Part shown: piece after piece, positions 46,498-54,866 of the stretch | How the letters are laid out: every line of letters begins with the position of its first letter | How positions within the stretch are numbered: the stretch's first letter is position 1 | Origin: Tenacibaculum caenipelagi | GTDB taxonomy: Bacteria; Bacteroidota; Bacteroidia; Flavobacteriales; Flavobacteriaceae | DNA: 64,000 nt | Reading direction: 5' to 3' | Assembly (NCBI RefSeq): GCF_004363005.1 | Contig: NZ_SNYH01000006.1 | Coordinates: forward strand, 62,001 to 126,000 | The notes under the pieces: model-generated | Databases searched by the model: none | The model's input: only the letters and a program-made list of their open reading frames with translations | Told to the model about the DNA's origin: nothing | Made by a program: the position numbers and the translations under genes

Positions 46498-47103
46498 TTA
46501 AGAATCCATACAAGGGCAGTCGCCGAAACAACCACAGTTCCAAAAAGGATTACATTTTTTTTTTGACGGCTTATTAAAAGCCGACTGCGGAATATCTGTT
46601 CGGAAATAGGTTTGCCAAGCAGTAGGAATGTAGTCAAGCATTTTGTTTCTCACTTCTTCTACTGTAATCTTAGCATCCTTATCTTTATCAAAAATAGGGT
46701 TAGCAGCTGCAATTTTAGCAGCTGGTAATGATCGGGTTTGTAAAACATACGTTAGCGGTTTTCCTACAGCTACAGGGAACAAGGTTGCTAAATACATGTC
46801 AACATAACTGTTAATTTTTTTGCGATACGGATAATAGTATTTATAAACGTATTCTAATTGTTCTACAGCACTCATTTGCTGTAATTTTTCTGTAGTTGTT
46901 CCAATTCTTTCAGCTGCCACCTTTCCAAACTGAATTAAACCAACATAACCCAAGTTGTTTTTTATTGATGGTGAGAATGTACCGGCACTTTCAAAATTGA
47001 TTATTGCCATTAACCAATTAGGATCAATACCTAATCTATAAGACACATCAATAGCCTTATCAATAAAAGGCTGATTTACTTTTTCTTTAAAAATTAACTC
47101 CAT
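46498..47103 (-). CDS. Lytic transglycosylase-like endolysin with Cys-rich tail (201 aa)
   Basis: A lysozyme-like fold of the SLT type. GIDPNWLMAIINFESAGTFSP near residue 25 supplies the catalytic Glu in FESAG, and NLGYVGLIQFG near 50 forms the following strand (the family consensus is S-x-x-G-L-x-Q). An EF-hand-like DKDKDAKIT (about 138-146) may bind calcium. The end is a cysteine-rich patch (CNPFWNCGCFGDCPC). There is no Sec signal, so it needs a holin, and a holin candidate is directly upstream. It could be a virion-associated lysin instead. Confidence 0.75.
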   Translation of the reverse strand: MELIFKEKVNQPFIDKAIDVSYRLGIDPNWLMAIINFESAGTFSPSIKNNLGYVGLIQFGKVAAERIGTTTEKLQQMSAVEQLEYVYKYYYPYRKKINSYVDMYLATLFPVAVGKPLTYVLQTRSLPAAKIAAANPIFDKDKDAKITVEEVRNKMLDYIPTAWQTYFRTDIPQSAFNKPSKKKCNPFWNCGCFGDCPCMDS

Positions 47104-47484
47104 TTAAACTATTGTTAGTTTGTTCATTATTTTGTGTGATATGTACTGAAAGCATAATCCAAGTAGTAAGCCATAAAACATATCATCATTAAATTGTGGT
47201 ATTGTAGCAAAGTATTTACACGCTGCGACCAAGGTGTCATGCAAAAACCTATAGACTAAAAATGAAGTAACAAAAGCGCAAACAAAATCTAATAAGTTAT
47301 CGTTAAGCCAATGCTTTAAATCAAATTTTAGAATAACTGGTGGTTCTTGATTTCTCAACTTCTTTTTTCTTATGTTGTATCGTAACATTTTAATTAAAAC
47401 CATACCGAACAACGTAAAGAAAACAAACCCTATAGTGTTTGAAATAGGGTTGTTACCTAGTATTATATTAAGTAAATCTTTCAT
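47104..47484 (-). CDS. Small three-helix membrane protein, holin candidate (126 aa)
   Basis: Hydrophobic helices near residues 16-34 (TIGFVFFTLFGMVLIKML), 66-84 (LLDFVCAFVTSFLVYRFL) and 103-117 (FYGLLLGLCFQYI), with a basic loop RYNIRKKKLR after the first. The size, three helices and position directly before the endolysin fit a class I holin. It starts on the last base of the fibre gene stop codon and ends on the base before the endolysin ATG. The call rests on size and context, not on a recognised family. Confidence 0.55.
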   Translation of the reverse strand: MKDLLNIILGNNPISNTIGFVFFTLFGMVLIKMLRYNIRKKKLRNQEPPVILKFDLKHWLNDNLLDFVCAFVTSFLVYRFLHDTLVAACKYFATIPQFNDDMFYGLLLGLCFQYISHKIMNKLTIV

Positions 47485-49517
47485 TAACTATCAGTTCTAT
47501 AAACTAAATTAAATTGGAAACTATTAACACCTGATTGCCCCGATGAAATAGCGCTTCCATTTAATTTTATTTTCAATATAATTTCCCCTGAATTAGTACT
47601 GAAATAACCTTTACACGAAAAAGCATCAGTCTTTTTAAATGCACTATCAAAAGTATCTGGAGAAGAAAAATATCCTATTAATGGTAATTTTGCGCCTTCT
47701 CCTGCTGAACCATGAATGGTTAAAGGTACTTTTACAATCCAATCTCCTACATCGGTAGGCTCTAGACTAGTGTAACTTATTCCTACATTAAAAGTCATTC
47801 TTTTTAACCTTCCTGTTTTTGTATAATCAACCTTAATATTAGGGTCATTTAAAGCAAAACTGCCTGCTCCGTTTATCGCATTATCTTGATGCGCTATCAT
47901 TGTAGCTGCAACAGTTTCTGTAGTTATTGCTTCAAAACCTGCACGCATTAATCCAGCATCGGTAAGGTTAGCCTGTGGTATTACCGCATCGTTACCGTTG
48001 CTACTTTTAACCGTTCCTTGTGTTGAACCAGGTACAAAGGTTAAATCAGTAGAATTAATCCCACCGTTTACGTTAATAATTGGATTTGATGGATCGGTAT
48101 TATCAATTGCAACGTTTGTTCCTGCTTGATAAACAGGAATATCTGAAGTAATAGCTAATGTACCATTTTTACGTGGCATGCTTACTGTGTGATTTGCAGT
48201 TAATGTTTCTAAAGGTGGTGTGAACCTTACTTTATACAATCCCTTTGAAAATGCTAATTCGTCATTATCTAAATAAGAGCTTTCTTCTTGTGGGGCGTAA
48301 TTTGAAATGTGAACAGAACTAGATGTAATTGTTGTTTTACTAGGTGTTTTGTCATTTGTAAACTCAATATCATTAAGCGTTGTATTACCAGCATCGGTAA
48401 CCTCTTGTAAAGACGGTGTTGGACTTCCCAAAACATTAATAATAGGGTTGGCAGGATCGTGATCGTCTATTAAAACGTTTGTTCCTGCTACTATTGAGTT
48501 AATTCTTCCAATATTGCTAAGTTCACTTTGTAATTTTTCTAATGTAACTAAGTCTTTTGATCCTGTAATTTGAGCCATATCGAAGCTAGGGGCTGAAATC
48601 CTACCTCCTTTTGTTATAATAAAAGCATCAGACCTATTACTGTCAGAAGTACCGTTACCAACCGTTAAAAGATGTTCGCTTAAATCCCAAGGCAAACCAG
48701 TTTTTTCGATAGCAGTATTATTATACCTACCTAAAACAGTTTCGTACAGACTACTAGGTTCTAAATAATTTCCTGCTATAAATACATTATTCATGCCTAA
48801 CCCTGTGCCACTAATTCTATTATTAGTACCAAAAATTGAATTTGAATGACCTATGTTAATATAGTTTTGATCACCAAAAATAACATTTCGACTACCATTC
48901 GTACTGTTGTTATTTCCAGCAATAAACCCAAGCTTAGAATCTATTGAATAGTTTAAGCCTCCAAAAATATAATTTGACCCTGATGCAATTGAAATGGGAT
49001 AAGCATAATAATTGTATGTTCCACTAGCATATTGCCACGATGTAACTAAGCCATCATCAACACCAATTACATTAACTTCTGAAATCACAGCTTCTGTATC
49101 GCTTATAACATCATTAATATCAATTTTAACAATACCTACATTTTCTAAGAATAAATATATTTCCCAACTGTAAAACAAACTTTTGAAATCATATTTACCC
49201 GAATTAAAACTGGTAGCAATTCCCTCTATTATGTTAGAACCGTTAGTAAGTTTTATTTGCCCCTTACTGTAACCATAAGTATAAGCAGCTCCGTTAGCCA
49301 TTAAATCTGTTTGACTAGAAATAATATATCCCTTATCATTCTCTAAGAGATTTGACGCATCAATAACACGTCCTGTTTCGTCAGTTCCTAATACCTTCGC
49401 GTTTTTAGCTGATTTCACAATTAATTTGGTAGTTTCTACCTTTCGTTGAGAAAAGACGTTAAAAGTTGCTGTAAAAGCAAAAAGTAGGATTAATAAATTA
49501 AATACTCTTTTTTTCAT
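47484..49517 (-). CDS. Fibre-like protein with signal peptide (677 aa)
   Basis: The N-terminus is a clear Sec signal (LLILLFAFTATFNVFSQ). The middle has head-trimer-type turns and beta repeats with NSIFGTNNRISGTGLGMNNVF landmarks. Phage fibre-type units GTNVLIDDHDPANPIINV and GTNVAIDNTDPSNPIINV lie near residues 345 and 456. The C-terminal 150 residues form an all-beta domain ending in FNLVYRTDS. This resembles host-recognition fibres, but phage fibres normally lack signal peptides. Either it is exported and displayed on the lysogen, or the virion matures at a membrane. It sits between the small membrane proteins and the lysis genes. Confidence 0.65.
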   Translation of the reverse strand: MKKRVFNLLILLFAFTATFNVFSQRKVETTKLIVKSAKNAKVLGTDETGRVIDASNLLENDKGYIISSQTDLMANGAAYTYGYSKGQIKLTNGSNIIEGIATSFNSGKYDFKSLFYSWEIYLFLENVGIVKIDINDVISDTEAVISEVNVIGVDDGLVTSWQYASGTYNYYAYPISIASGSNYIFGGLNYSIDSKLGFIAGNNNSTNGSRNVIFGDQNYINIGHSNSIFGTNNRISGTGLGMNNVFIAGNYLEPSSLYETVLGRYNNTAIEKTGLPWDLSEHLLTVGNGTSDSNRSDAFIITKGGRISAPSFDMAQITGSKDLVTLEKLQSELSNIGRINSIVAGTNVLIDDHDPANPIINVLGSPTPSLQEVTDAGNTTLNDIEFTNDKTPSKTTITSSSVHISNYAPQEESSYLDNDELAFSKGLYKVRFTPPLETLTANHTVSMPRKNGTLAITSDIPVYQAGTNVAIDNTDPSNPIINVNGGINSTDLTFVPGSTQGTVKSSNGNDAVIPQANLTDAGLMRAGFEAITTETVAATMIAHQDNAINGAGSFALNDPNIKVDYTKTGRLKRMTFNVGISYTSLEPTDVGDWIVKVPLTIHGSAGEGAKLPLIGYFSSPDTFDSAFKKTDAFSCKGYFSTNSGEIILKIKLNGSAISSGQSGVNSFQFNLVYRTDS

Positions 49518-49527
49518 TTTCGTTTTT

Positions 49528-50007
49528 TTAGTTTATAGTAATTGTTTTTGTGTAGTTCATAGCTTTTACATCTAACTCAATAGTTAACCTGTCTATGAAC
49601 TTACTTTTGTTATTTGTTAATTGTGATAAGGCTATAATAGCCCCTGTTAATAATGGAATCTTCACGCTTAATGCAGGAAAATCATAAAATCCACCAGCAG
49701 GTAGTTCAATTTGATTGATTTGTAAATCACTAACTGCCAAAGTTTTGCTAGTTCCTTTTTCATATACTCTTAAAGTGTCTACGGTTAAAAAGCCTGTGCT
49801 TACATCAAGACTTTCATTTGTTGGGTTTTGCGCTCTTAGGTACAAATCGGCTTTTAGGTTACCGCTGCTTATTTTAAAATTCTTAACGTCTTTAACCGAA
49901 AATGTTAGTTTGTCTAATACTCTATCAATTTTCTTTTTCTTCATGATTAAATAAGCACCAAATCCCGAAGCTGTAGCTAATGCCCCCATTAAAACTATCT
50001 TTCTCAT
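49528..50007 (-). CDS. Membrane-anchored LEA-like beta protein (159 aa)
   Basis: An N-terminal hydrophobic segment (RKIVLMGALATASGFGAYLIMKKKK) of one transmembrane helix with a basic end is followed by a beta-rich domain like the LEA14/WHy fold (ADLYLRAQNPTNESLDVSTG, with N-P-T-N near residue 60). I placed the start at 50007, one base after the upstream stop codon, instead of an earlier in-frame ATG that would lie inside the spanin gene. Function unknown. A structural protein anchored in an internal membrane is possible. Confidence 0.6.
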   Translation of the reverse strand: MRKIVLMGALATASGFGAYLIMKKKKIDRVLDKLTFSVKDVKNFKISSGNLKADLYLRAQNPTNESLDVSTGFLTVDTLRVYEKGTSKTLAVSDLQINQIELPAGGFYDFPALSVKIPLLTGAIIALSQLTNNKSKFIDRLTIELDVKAMNYTKTITIN

Positions 50008-50008
50008 A

Positions 50009-50509
50009 TTAAAAAAACTTTGACCAAATTTTAAAAGCAATTAAGACTGCTATTACTAAACAAAAGACAAACCACCACCAATTAAAACCTACTCCTTTTA
50101 CTATTTCAGAGCTTTTGTCTTTTGATTCTTTGGATTCGGTGTTTTTGATGGTGTTAGTGTTTGTATGCTTTTCTGTATCACTAGAACCTTGTACCGTAGT
50201 AGAAATTTCAAAACCTTTTTTGATACTATCATATTTAGCAGAATACTTATTTTTTCCGCTACTCTTTGAAGTAGAAAAGCCTGATAACTTCAAATTAATT
50301 ATACTGTCAACTACTTTATTATTTGTTTTTAGACCAATAAAAAAAGTATCTTCAATAGGTAATGAAGTAACTTTTAGATAAATGCTATCTTTAGCCTTAA
50401 CTTCAAGTGTTTTAACTTCGCTTTTTTGGTTTATAACCATCTTTTTTTTTGAAGCGCAAGCCAATAGGGTAAAAATGCTAATTATTAAAATTGCTAATCT
50501 CGTTATCAT
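50009..50509 (-). CDS. Lipoprotein with C-terminal membrane helix, unimolecular spanin candidate (166 aa)
   Basis: The N-terminus is a lipoprotein signal (LAILIISIFTLLACASKKK, lipobox LLAC with Cys near residue 18). The C-terminus is a transmembrane helix (GFNWWWFVFCLVIAVLIAFKIW) with a short basic tail. A Ser/Thr/Lys-rich spacer lies between. Lipid anchor in the outer membrane plus helix in the inner membrane is the topology of unimolecular spanins, which fuse the two membranes at the last step of lysis. It starts inside the end of the preceding gene (32-nt overlap). Confidence 0.65.
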   Translation of the reverse strand: MITRLAILIISIFTLLACASKKKMVINQKSEVKTLEVKAKDSIYLKVTSLPIEDTFFIGLKTNNKVVDSIINLKLSGFSTSKSSGKNKYSAKYDSIKKGFEISTTVQGSSDTEKHTNTNTIKNTESKESKDKSSEIVKGVGFNWWWFVFCLVIAVLIAFKIWSKFF

Positions 50510-50795
50510 CTAATATTCCGTATTTTTTTCTATAAATAGAAAGTTCTAATTTCAAGTACTTTATATAAGCTCTATGCTCTTTTGCTTCTTCCTGTAAAAA
50601 GTCAAGTCTACTTCCAAAATCTTTTTTTATGGCTTCAAGCATTTCCTCTTTTAACTGAAATACTTTAGATTCATAATCTACCTTTCTCGATTTTCTTGCA
50701 AAAAACCACCCCAACCAGCCACTACCACCGCCGACACCTAGCATCAACGATATTATTAATTGCCAGTTGGAAGTGATAAAATTTAGCTTATCCAT
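50478..50795 (-). CDS. Small one-helix membrane protein with coiled coil (105 aa)
   Basis: One hydrophobic helix near residues 9-31 (WQLIISLMLGVGGGSGWLGWFF) followed by basic RKSRK and a long coiled coil (about 40-90). It overlaps its neighbours on both sides (8 nt and 32 nt). The form resembles i-spanins or small holins of phages, but with a unimolecular spanin next to it, a virion membrane protein is equally possible. Confidence 0.55.
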   Translation of the reverse strand: MDKLNFITSNWQLIISLMLGVGGGSGWLGWFFARKSRKVDYESKVFQLKEEMLEAIKKDFGSRLDFLQEEAKEHRAYIKYLKLELSIYRKKYGILDDNEISNFNN

Positions 50796-51327
50796 TAGCT
50801 ACTGGTTTTTTTGATGTGGTGCTGCGTTTTGGTTTTCTTGTTTTTGCATAAGCATACAAGGCAACCAAACCAACACCTACCCATAAGCCAGTATTTTTTT
50901 TGAATGATTTTTTAGTAGAAACGACAACTTCGTCTAACAAACTATCTTCTTCCATTTCTACCGCTTCAATTTGTGAAGCTGGAAGTGTAACATCTTTCAT
51001 TCCGACGAAAGAAACTTTGATAAGTTCGTCATTAGCTGCTTCTAGTACAAAATTTCCGTTTTCATCTGAAACAGCACCTTGTTGTGTTTCAACATTCATG
51101 ATGTGCGCTCCTATTAACGGTTGTTTTGTTAATTTGTCAATAATTTTTCCTGTTTTTTCCATAGTTCCATTTTTAGCATGACCACCGCAACCACAACCGC
51201 AAGAGCTTTTTTGCGTTTTGCATCCGCATGAAGTTTCTGCTTTGGTAGGCAAACTGCACCCAGTTTTTACTTTATCAAATAAATCTGCTCCAGTAGCTTG
51301 GCATGTAGCCATTATAATTGTTTCCAT
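50788..51327 (-). CDS. Cys-rich protein with carboxypeptidase-regulatory-like domain and C-terminal helix (179 aa)
   Basis: The N-terminal 45 residues are cysteine-rich (CGCKTQKSSCGCGCGGHAKNG, near residue 33) and may bind metal. Residues 57-125 form a CarboxypepD_reg-like beta sandwich (GKIIDKLTKQPLIGAHI, GAVSDENGNFVLEA), a domain usually found at the start of TonB receptors. A transmembrane helix (WVGVGLVALYAYAK) and basic tail end the protein. It lacks a signal peptide. This combination is unusual. The start could also be the ATG five codons later. Confidence 0.6.
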   Translation of the reverse strand: METIIMATCQATGADLFDKVKTGCSLPTKAETSCGCKTQKSSCGCGCGGHAKNGTMEKTGKIIDKLTKQPLIGAHIMNVETQQGAVSDENGNFVLEAANDELIKVSFVGMKDVTLPASQIEAVEMEEDSLLDEVVVSTKKSFKKNTGLWVGVGLVALYAYAKTRKPKRSTTSKKPVANG

Positions 51328-51348
51328 AACTTTTTCTTTTTTTCTTTT

Positions 51349-51945
51349 TTAAAACGAATATCCTGCACTTTCAATCCTTGACTTTACAACTGTGTAAACC
51401 TCACCATCACTAGGACTTAATTCACTTCTTAGCCAATAGTTCAAGTCTCTTGGCTCAAATACATCAAATAAACGACCCCAGCCTGAGCGGGGAGGCGCAT
51501 TGTTTCCGTTGTATTCTTTCATGCCGAAAGTTTTATATACTAGTTTGTAATCGTCGCCTGTTTGAAGCTTTTTAAAAACCTCTAATATTGCGTTCTCGTC
51601 AGTTCCATAAAGAGGAGCCATAATGTTACAGGCATCGTATATTGTTCTAGCGAATTGCTGTGCTTGTTCTTGGGTAATGGTTAATTTATTTGCATCAGTA
51701 TTAACCGTAACATCTATATTTTCTAAGTGATCTTTACCTATAAAATCTGTTACAACTTCAGATCCTTTTTGCAAGTTCTTATAAACCTTATATCCCACAG
51801 CAACAACCAAAATACCACCTGCAACATATAGCAACTCTTTTTTGTTGTCAGCAATAAAATTACCTGTGCTTTTTAACGTTTTTGTAGCTTTTTCTTTTGT
51901 GACAATTTTCCCAACTCTTTTTCGTGTACTTGATTTCTTTTTCAT
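51349..51945 (-). CDS. One-helix protein of the structural operon (198 aa)
   Basis: A basic N-terminus (MKKKSSTRKRVGKIVTKEK), one transmembrane helix near residues 37-54 (ELLYVAGGILVVAVGYKVY) and a soluble domain of about 140 residues ending in a Trp/Gly-rich segment (RSGWGRLFDVFEPRDLNYW). No family recognised. The architecture, an anchored domain with a basic arm, recurs in five neighbours. Confidence 0.6.
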   Translation of the reverse strand: MKKKSSTRKRVGKIVTKEKATKTLKSTGNFIADNKKELLYVAGGILVVAVGYKVYKNLQKGSEVVTDFIGKDHLENIDVTVNTDANKLTITQEQAQQFARTIYDACNIMAPLYGTDENAILEVFKKLQTGDDYKLVYKTFGMKEYNGNNAPPRSGWGRLFDVFEPRDLNYWLRSELSPSDGEVYTVVKSRIESAGYSF

Positions 51946-51955
51946 AGCAATTTCC

Positions 51956-52114
51956 CTACTTTAAAAAGCCTTTTAAAACAGAGTATTGAAAAGGGTTAGA
52001 AAAATACCCAAGAGCTTTTTTATTTGTGCTTAATTCAGCTACTCTAATAAGTGTTTTTTCTTCTAAACCTGATAATACCTGTAATGCTTCTTCTTTTGAT
52101 TTAATTTGTGGCAT
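51956..52114 (-). CDS. Small helical protein (52 aa)
   Basis: An ATG at 52114 opens 52 codons ending in TAG, filling the space between two genes with 10-bp and 2-bp gaps. The product begins MPQIKSKEEALQVLSGLEEK and is mostly helical without cysteines or a membrane segment. The tight fit in the operon is the main support. Confidence 0.6.
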   Translation of the reverse strand: MPQIKSKEEALQVLSGLEEKTLIRVAELSTNKKALGYFSNPFQYSVLKGFLK

Positions 52115-52116
52115 TT

Positions 52117-52980
52117 TTAATTAAGATTTTCAATGTGATTTTGTAAAACTTCTTTTAAACTATCACTCATGTTTTGCAATACATAAGCAACAAACCCAGC
52201 ATCTTCTTCACTTATATTCTTTATCATTTCAATCGAATGGGCTTTCATAGGCGACAAGTTTTCTACTGGTGAACCTAATTGAGCTGGGGCAGCTCCTTTA
52301 TTAAGTAGTGCTGGTACTACTTGCGGTAAAATAGCCCCTAAACCTTCTGACAAACGTTGAAATCCATCACTTTCAAGAAAACCTTTCTTTTCTAGTAGTT
52401 CTTTTTGCACTTTTAAGTCGGCACGCTCTTCTGAGGTGTCAACCTTTAGCTTTAAAGAATGATTTTCTTCTTCTAGTCTGCGAATTTTAGAACGATAGTC
52501 TTTGTTATCTTCTTCTAATTCTGATATACGTCTTTTATAATCACTTGAACGCTCACTTTCTACAAATGCACCTAAATACTGCATCGGCAAAGCATTGTTT
52601 TGTAAAGGGTTACCTAAAAACTCAGGTGTGTGTATAGGGGTAGGAGTAGGATTAGGCGCTGCTATAGATGCATGTTGCGCAGTATTTGAATGATTTGTAT
52701 TCATATTTACTGTAACTTCTTTAGGATGGTGATAAGTAATTTTGTTAGGTGCACCGTACGTTCTTTGAAATAAAAACGTAGTGTTTTGAAAGCCTTGTTC
52801 TGCTAAGTGTGATAAAAAATGATCTATCGAACCAAAAATTTCGTTAATATCTTGTAAAGAATAGGCGTAACGCATTGAAGCGCTATCTTTTTTTAAGCGT
52901 AAACCATTTTCTTTGTCGGTTATTTTAACAACTCGACTAGGTTTTTTTAATTCGTGTTCTAATACGTTACGGATATTCAT
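52117..52980 (-). CDS. Coiled-coil protein of the structural operon (287 aa)
   Basis: The N-terminal 75 residues form a compact domain, and a Pro/Thr-rich linker follows (about 105-130). Residues 145-200 are a strong coiled coil rich in Glu, Lys and Leu (RISELEEDNKDYRSKIRRLE). The C-terminal helical part has an ISEEDAGFVAYVLQNMSD pattern. No family was recognised. No membrane helix, so it may be a scaffold or a soluble virion protein. Confidence 0.6.
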   Translation of the reverse strand: MNIRNVLEHELKKPSRVVKITDKENGLRLKKDSASMRYAYSLQDINEIFGSIDHFLSHLAEQGFQNTTFLFQRTYGAPNKITYHHPKEVTVNMNTNHSNTAQHASIAAPNPTPTPIHTPEFLGNPLQNNALPMQYLGAFVESERSSDYKRRISELEEDNKDYRSKIRRLEEENHSLKLKVDTSEERADLKVQKELLEKKGFLESDGFQRLSEGLGAILPQVVPALLNKGAAPAQLGSPVENLSPMKAHSIEMIKNISEEDAGFVAYVLQNMSDSLKEVLQNHIENLN

Positions 52981-52983
52981 AAT

Positions 52984-53268
52984 TTACTTTACTAATAACA
53001 TTCTTACAATTGATTTCATTTTGGCATCCGATTCGAATGGCTTAAAGGTTAACAACCCATTTACAATAGGAAAACTAGTTTCTACTTTAAAGGGTCTGTC
53101 AAGTGTGATTAATTCGTCTGTGTTTCCGTTTAAAACCAACTTATCTGTTGGTTTAGAAGGCTTAACTTCTAAAAAAACAATTCCTTTACACTTGTTAATG
53201 TCTGAAAGATCAAGTGTAAACATTCCTGTTTTTTGTAGTTCTTGAAACAACGATTGCATTATTGACAC
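52984..53268 (-). CDS. Small beta-rich protein (94 aa)
   Basis: Not recognised. Predicted mainly beta (GIVFLEVKPSKPTDKLVLNG, ETSFPIVNGLLTFKPF), without Cys or membrane helix. Its start overlaps the end of the preceding gene by 10 nt and the next gene begins 3 bp after its stop, so it is clearly part of the operon. Confidence 0.6.
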   Translation of the reverse strand: MSIMQSLFQELQKTGMFTLDLSDINKCKGIVFLEVKPSKPTDKLVLNGNTDELITLDRPFKVETSFPIVNGLLTFKPFESDAKMKSIVRMLLVK

Positions 53269-53753
53269 GTTTTTTCTTCATCAATAACAAAAATGAACTC
53301 ACCACATGGAGGGAAATCCTCTCCAAACAACTCGTAACTAATTATTATTTTTTCGTTTTCTTTTAACTCAAAGTCAACTGGTTTGTACCCTTTTTCGTGA
53401 TTGTTTTCTTTTTTGTAGTCTTTTAAATCTGTAGGCTCAGTTATCAAATAACTACGATTATCTTCGATACGAATGTTTGTGTGTGAACAAATGAATGCTT
53501 TTCCTAGCGGAAATTTTTCATTAGGTAAGTCGTTTGCAGGTTCTTGACCTTGATAATCAATTGCTGACCACGTATCTAATTCTTTCACAAACGAAAGAAA
53601 ATAAATACCTCTTAATTTTCCTTTTGGTAAGACATCGGTAATAACACCTCTTGAAAATGAAGCGAAATCAACATTAGAACCTGTTTTACCATGTTCTAAC
53701 AATTCAGGGTTTACTTTTGTTCTATGATAGATTTTTCTTACTGGGTTTTCCAT
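53259..53753 (-). CDS. Beta-rich protein, possible minor capsid or vertex protein (164 aa)
   Basis: Not recognised by family. Strands with charged loops throughout (RGVITDVLPKGKLRGIYFLS, KIIISYELFGEDF, EFIFVIDEEKTC) suggest an all-beta fold of jelly-roll size. It is the first gene after the terminator that closes the candidate capsid gene, so it must be reached by read-through or by its own promoter. The structural role is inferred from position. Confidence 0.55.
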   Translation of the reverse strand: MENPVRKIYHRTKVNPELLEHGKTGSNVDFASFSRGVITDVLPKGKLRGIYFLSFVKELDTWSAIDYQGQEPANDLPNEKFPLGKAFICSHTNIRIEDNRSYLITEPTDLKDYKKENNHEKGYKPVDFELKENEKIIISYELFGEDFPPCGEFIFVIDEEKTCQ

Positions 53754-53764
53754 AGGTTAGCGTT

Positions 53765-53797
53765 TAAAAAAATCGCAATGCAATTACATTGCGATTT
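53765..53797 (-). terminator. Intrinsic terminator after the candidate capsid gene
   Basis: AATCGCAATG pairs with CATTGCGATT around a 6-nt loop, with a seven-T run on the minus strand. It lies 29 bp after the stop codon of the 195-residue protein and inside an otherwise unbroken operon. Confidence 0.9.
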
Positions 53798-53825
53798 TTA
53801 TATTATTATTTCTTCTTTATTTCGA

Positions 53826-54413
53826 TTAACGCTTTAAAAACGTTTCTAAACCTCTTAATTTAGCAGATACAAATAGTGCTTGACCATCTGGAATATTTGC
53901 TTCTACTCCTTCAGGATATTCTATATCGTAAGTGATTAGAGATTCATCCTCGATAAAAGCAAATGCTTGTAAGTCACGATATACAGTGTCATTTGATCTT
54001 CCTGTAGCATTAATGATTGATCCAATAGGAAGCTTCATAACAACTTCGTCTTTTTGTTTCAACACTAAATTTGCGAATCTTAAATAATCAGGAGCGGTGT
54101 TGAAATTGTATGCTACTGACGCAGCATTAGCCCCAGCGTCTGCAACAACAGAACCAAAAGCCACACCATTAGCTACATATACACGCTCTTTTACTAATTT
54201 GTTACCATTAAAGTTGGTAATTCCTCTTACTTCTTGCGTAGACCCCGTTAATAAATTAACAGAACCGCTGGTGCCAACTTTTGCGTTAACGTATAATTCT
54301 GCGTCCATAGGCTTCATTTTACCAGTATTCCAGTTATAGCCCTTTTTTTTAATTTGATCTTTTAAGAACTCAGTTGTTCTTAAATACATTTCTTGATTTG
54401 CTAAAAAATTCAT
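53826..54413 (-). CDS. Soluble beta-rich protein, candidate major capsid protein (195 aa)
   Basis: The only protein of the block that is soluble, beta-rich and followed by its own strong terminator, a sign of high expression. Landmarks are YVNAKVGTSGSVNLLTGSTQ near residue 46, GVAFGSVVADAGANAASVAY near 83 and DLQAFAFIEDESLITYDIEY near 148. An Ala/Gly/Val-rich composition and lack of Cys fit a capsid protein. With 195 residues it is too short for a double jelly roll and would be a single-domain shell protein. No known capsid family was recognised. Confidence 0.5.
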   Translation of the reverse strand: MNFLANQEMYLRTTEFLKDQIKKKGYNWNTGKMKPMDAELYVNAKVGTSGSVNLLTGSTQEVRGITNFNGNKLVKERVYVANGVAFGSVVADAGANAASVAYNFNTAPDYLRFANLVLKQKDEVVMKLPIGSIINATGRSNDTVYRDLQAFAFIEDESLITYDIEYPEGVEANIPDGQALFVSAKLRGLETFLKR

Positions 54414-54451
54414 CTTTATTTATTGATTTTTAATTGTTAATGTTTTGTTTT

Positions 54452-54862
54452 TTATCTAAATACAATTTCTCCTGGTTGTTCTTCATACTCTGAGTATCTA
54501 GAACTTTGAGCAGGAATAAAATCGTAGCTAGGAGACGCTAAGAAGCTGTAATTTGCTTTGTTAATAGGGTTTCCTAAAGCTGTTTTAATAATTCCTTTTG
54601 TCTCACCAATAAGCTCTTTAGCTAGATAACCTAATTGAGTTGCTGAAACACCTATTGCAACATCTTGGGCAAATGATCCTGCTGCTGTTTTACGATCTAA
54701 AAAGGCAGCACCAACCACAGCGACTGCTGCAATAGCCCCGTGTTTTAACTTTGGGTTTTTAATAACAGTACTAGCGCCATCCGCTATTACTCTAGATGCC
54801 ATTGCCCCACCTGTTAGCGCAATAGCCGTTACAATTGAGTTTGTTACGTTTTCTGTTTTCAT
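54452..54862 (-). CDS. Small Ala/Gly-rich hydrophobic protein (136 aa)
   Basis: Several hydrophobic Ala/Gly/Val stretches (about residues 8-24, 42-56 and 66-84: GAIAAVAVVGAAFL and DVAIGVSATQLGYLAKELIG) suggest two or three membrane helices with small residues. The tail is soluble and acidic (SRYSEYEEQPGEIVFR). No family recognised. The position between the candidate capsid gene and other anchored proteins suggests a virion membrane protein. Confidence 0.58.
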   Translation of the reverse strand: MKTENVTNSIVTAIALTGGAMASRVIADGASTVIKNPKLKHGAIAAVAVVGAAFLDRKTAAGSFAQDVAIGVSATQLGYLAKELIGETKGIIKTALGNPINKANYSFLASPSYDFIPAQSSRYSEYEEQPGEIVFR

Positions 54863-54866
54863 ATTC

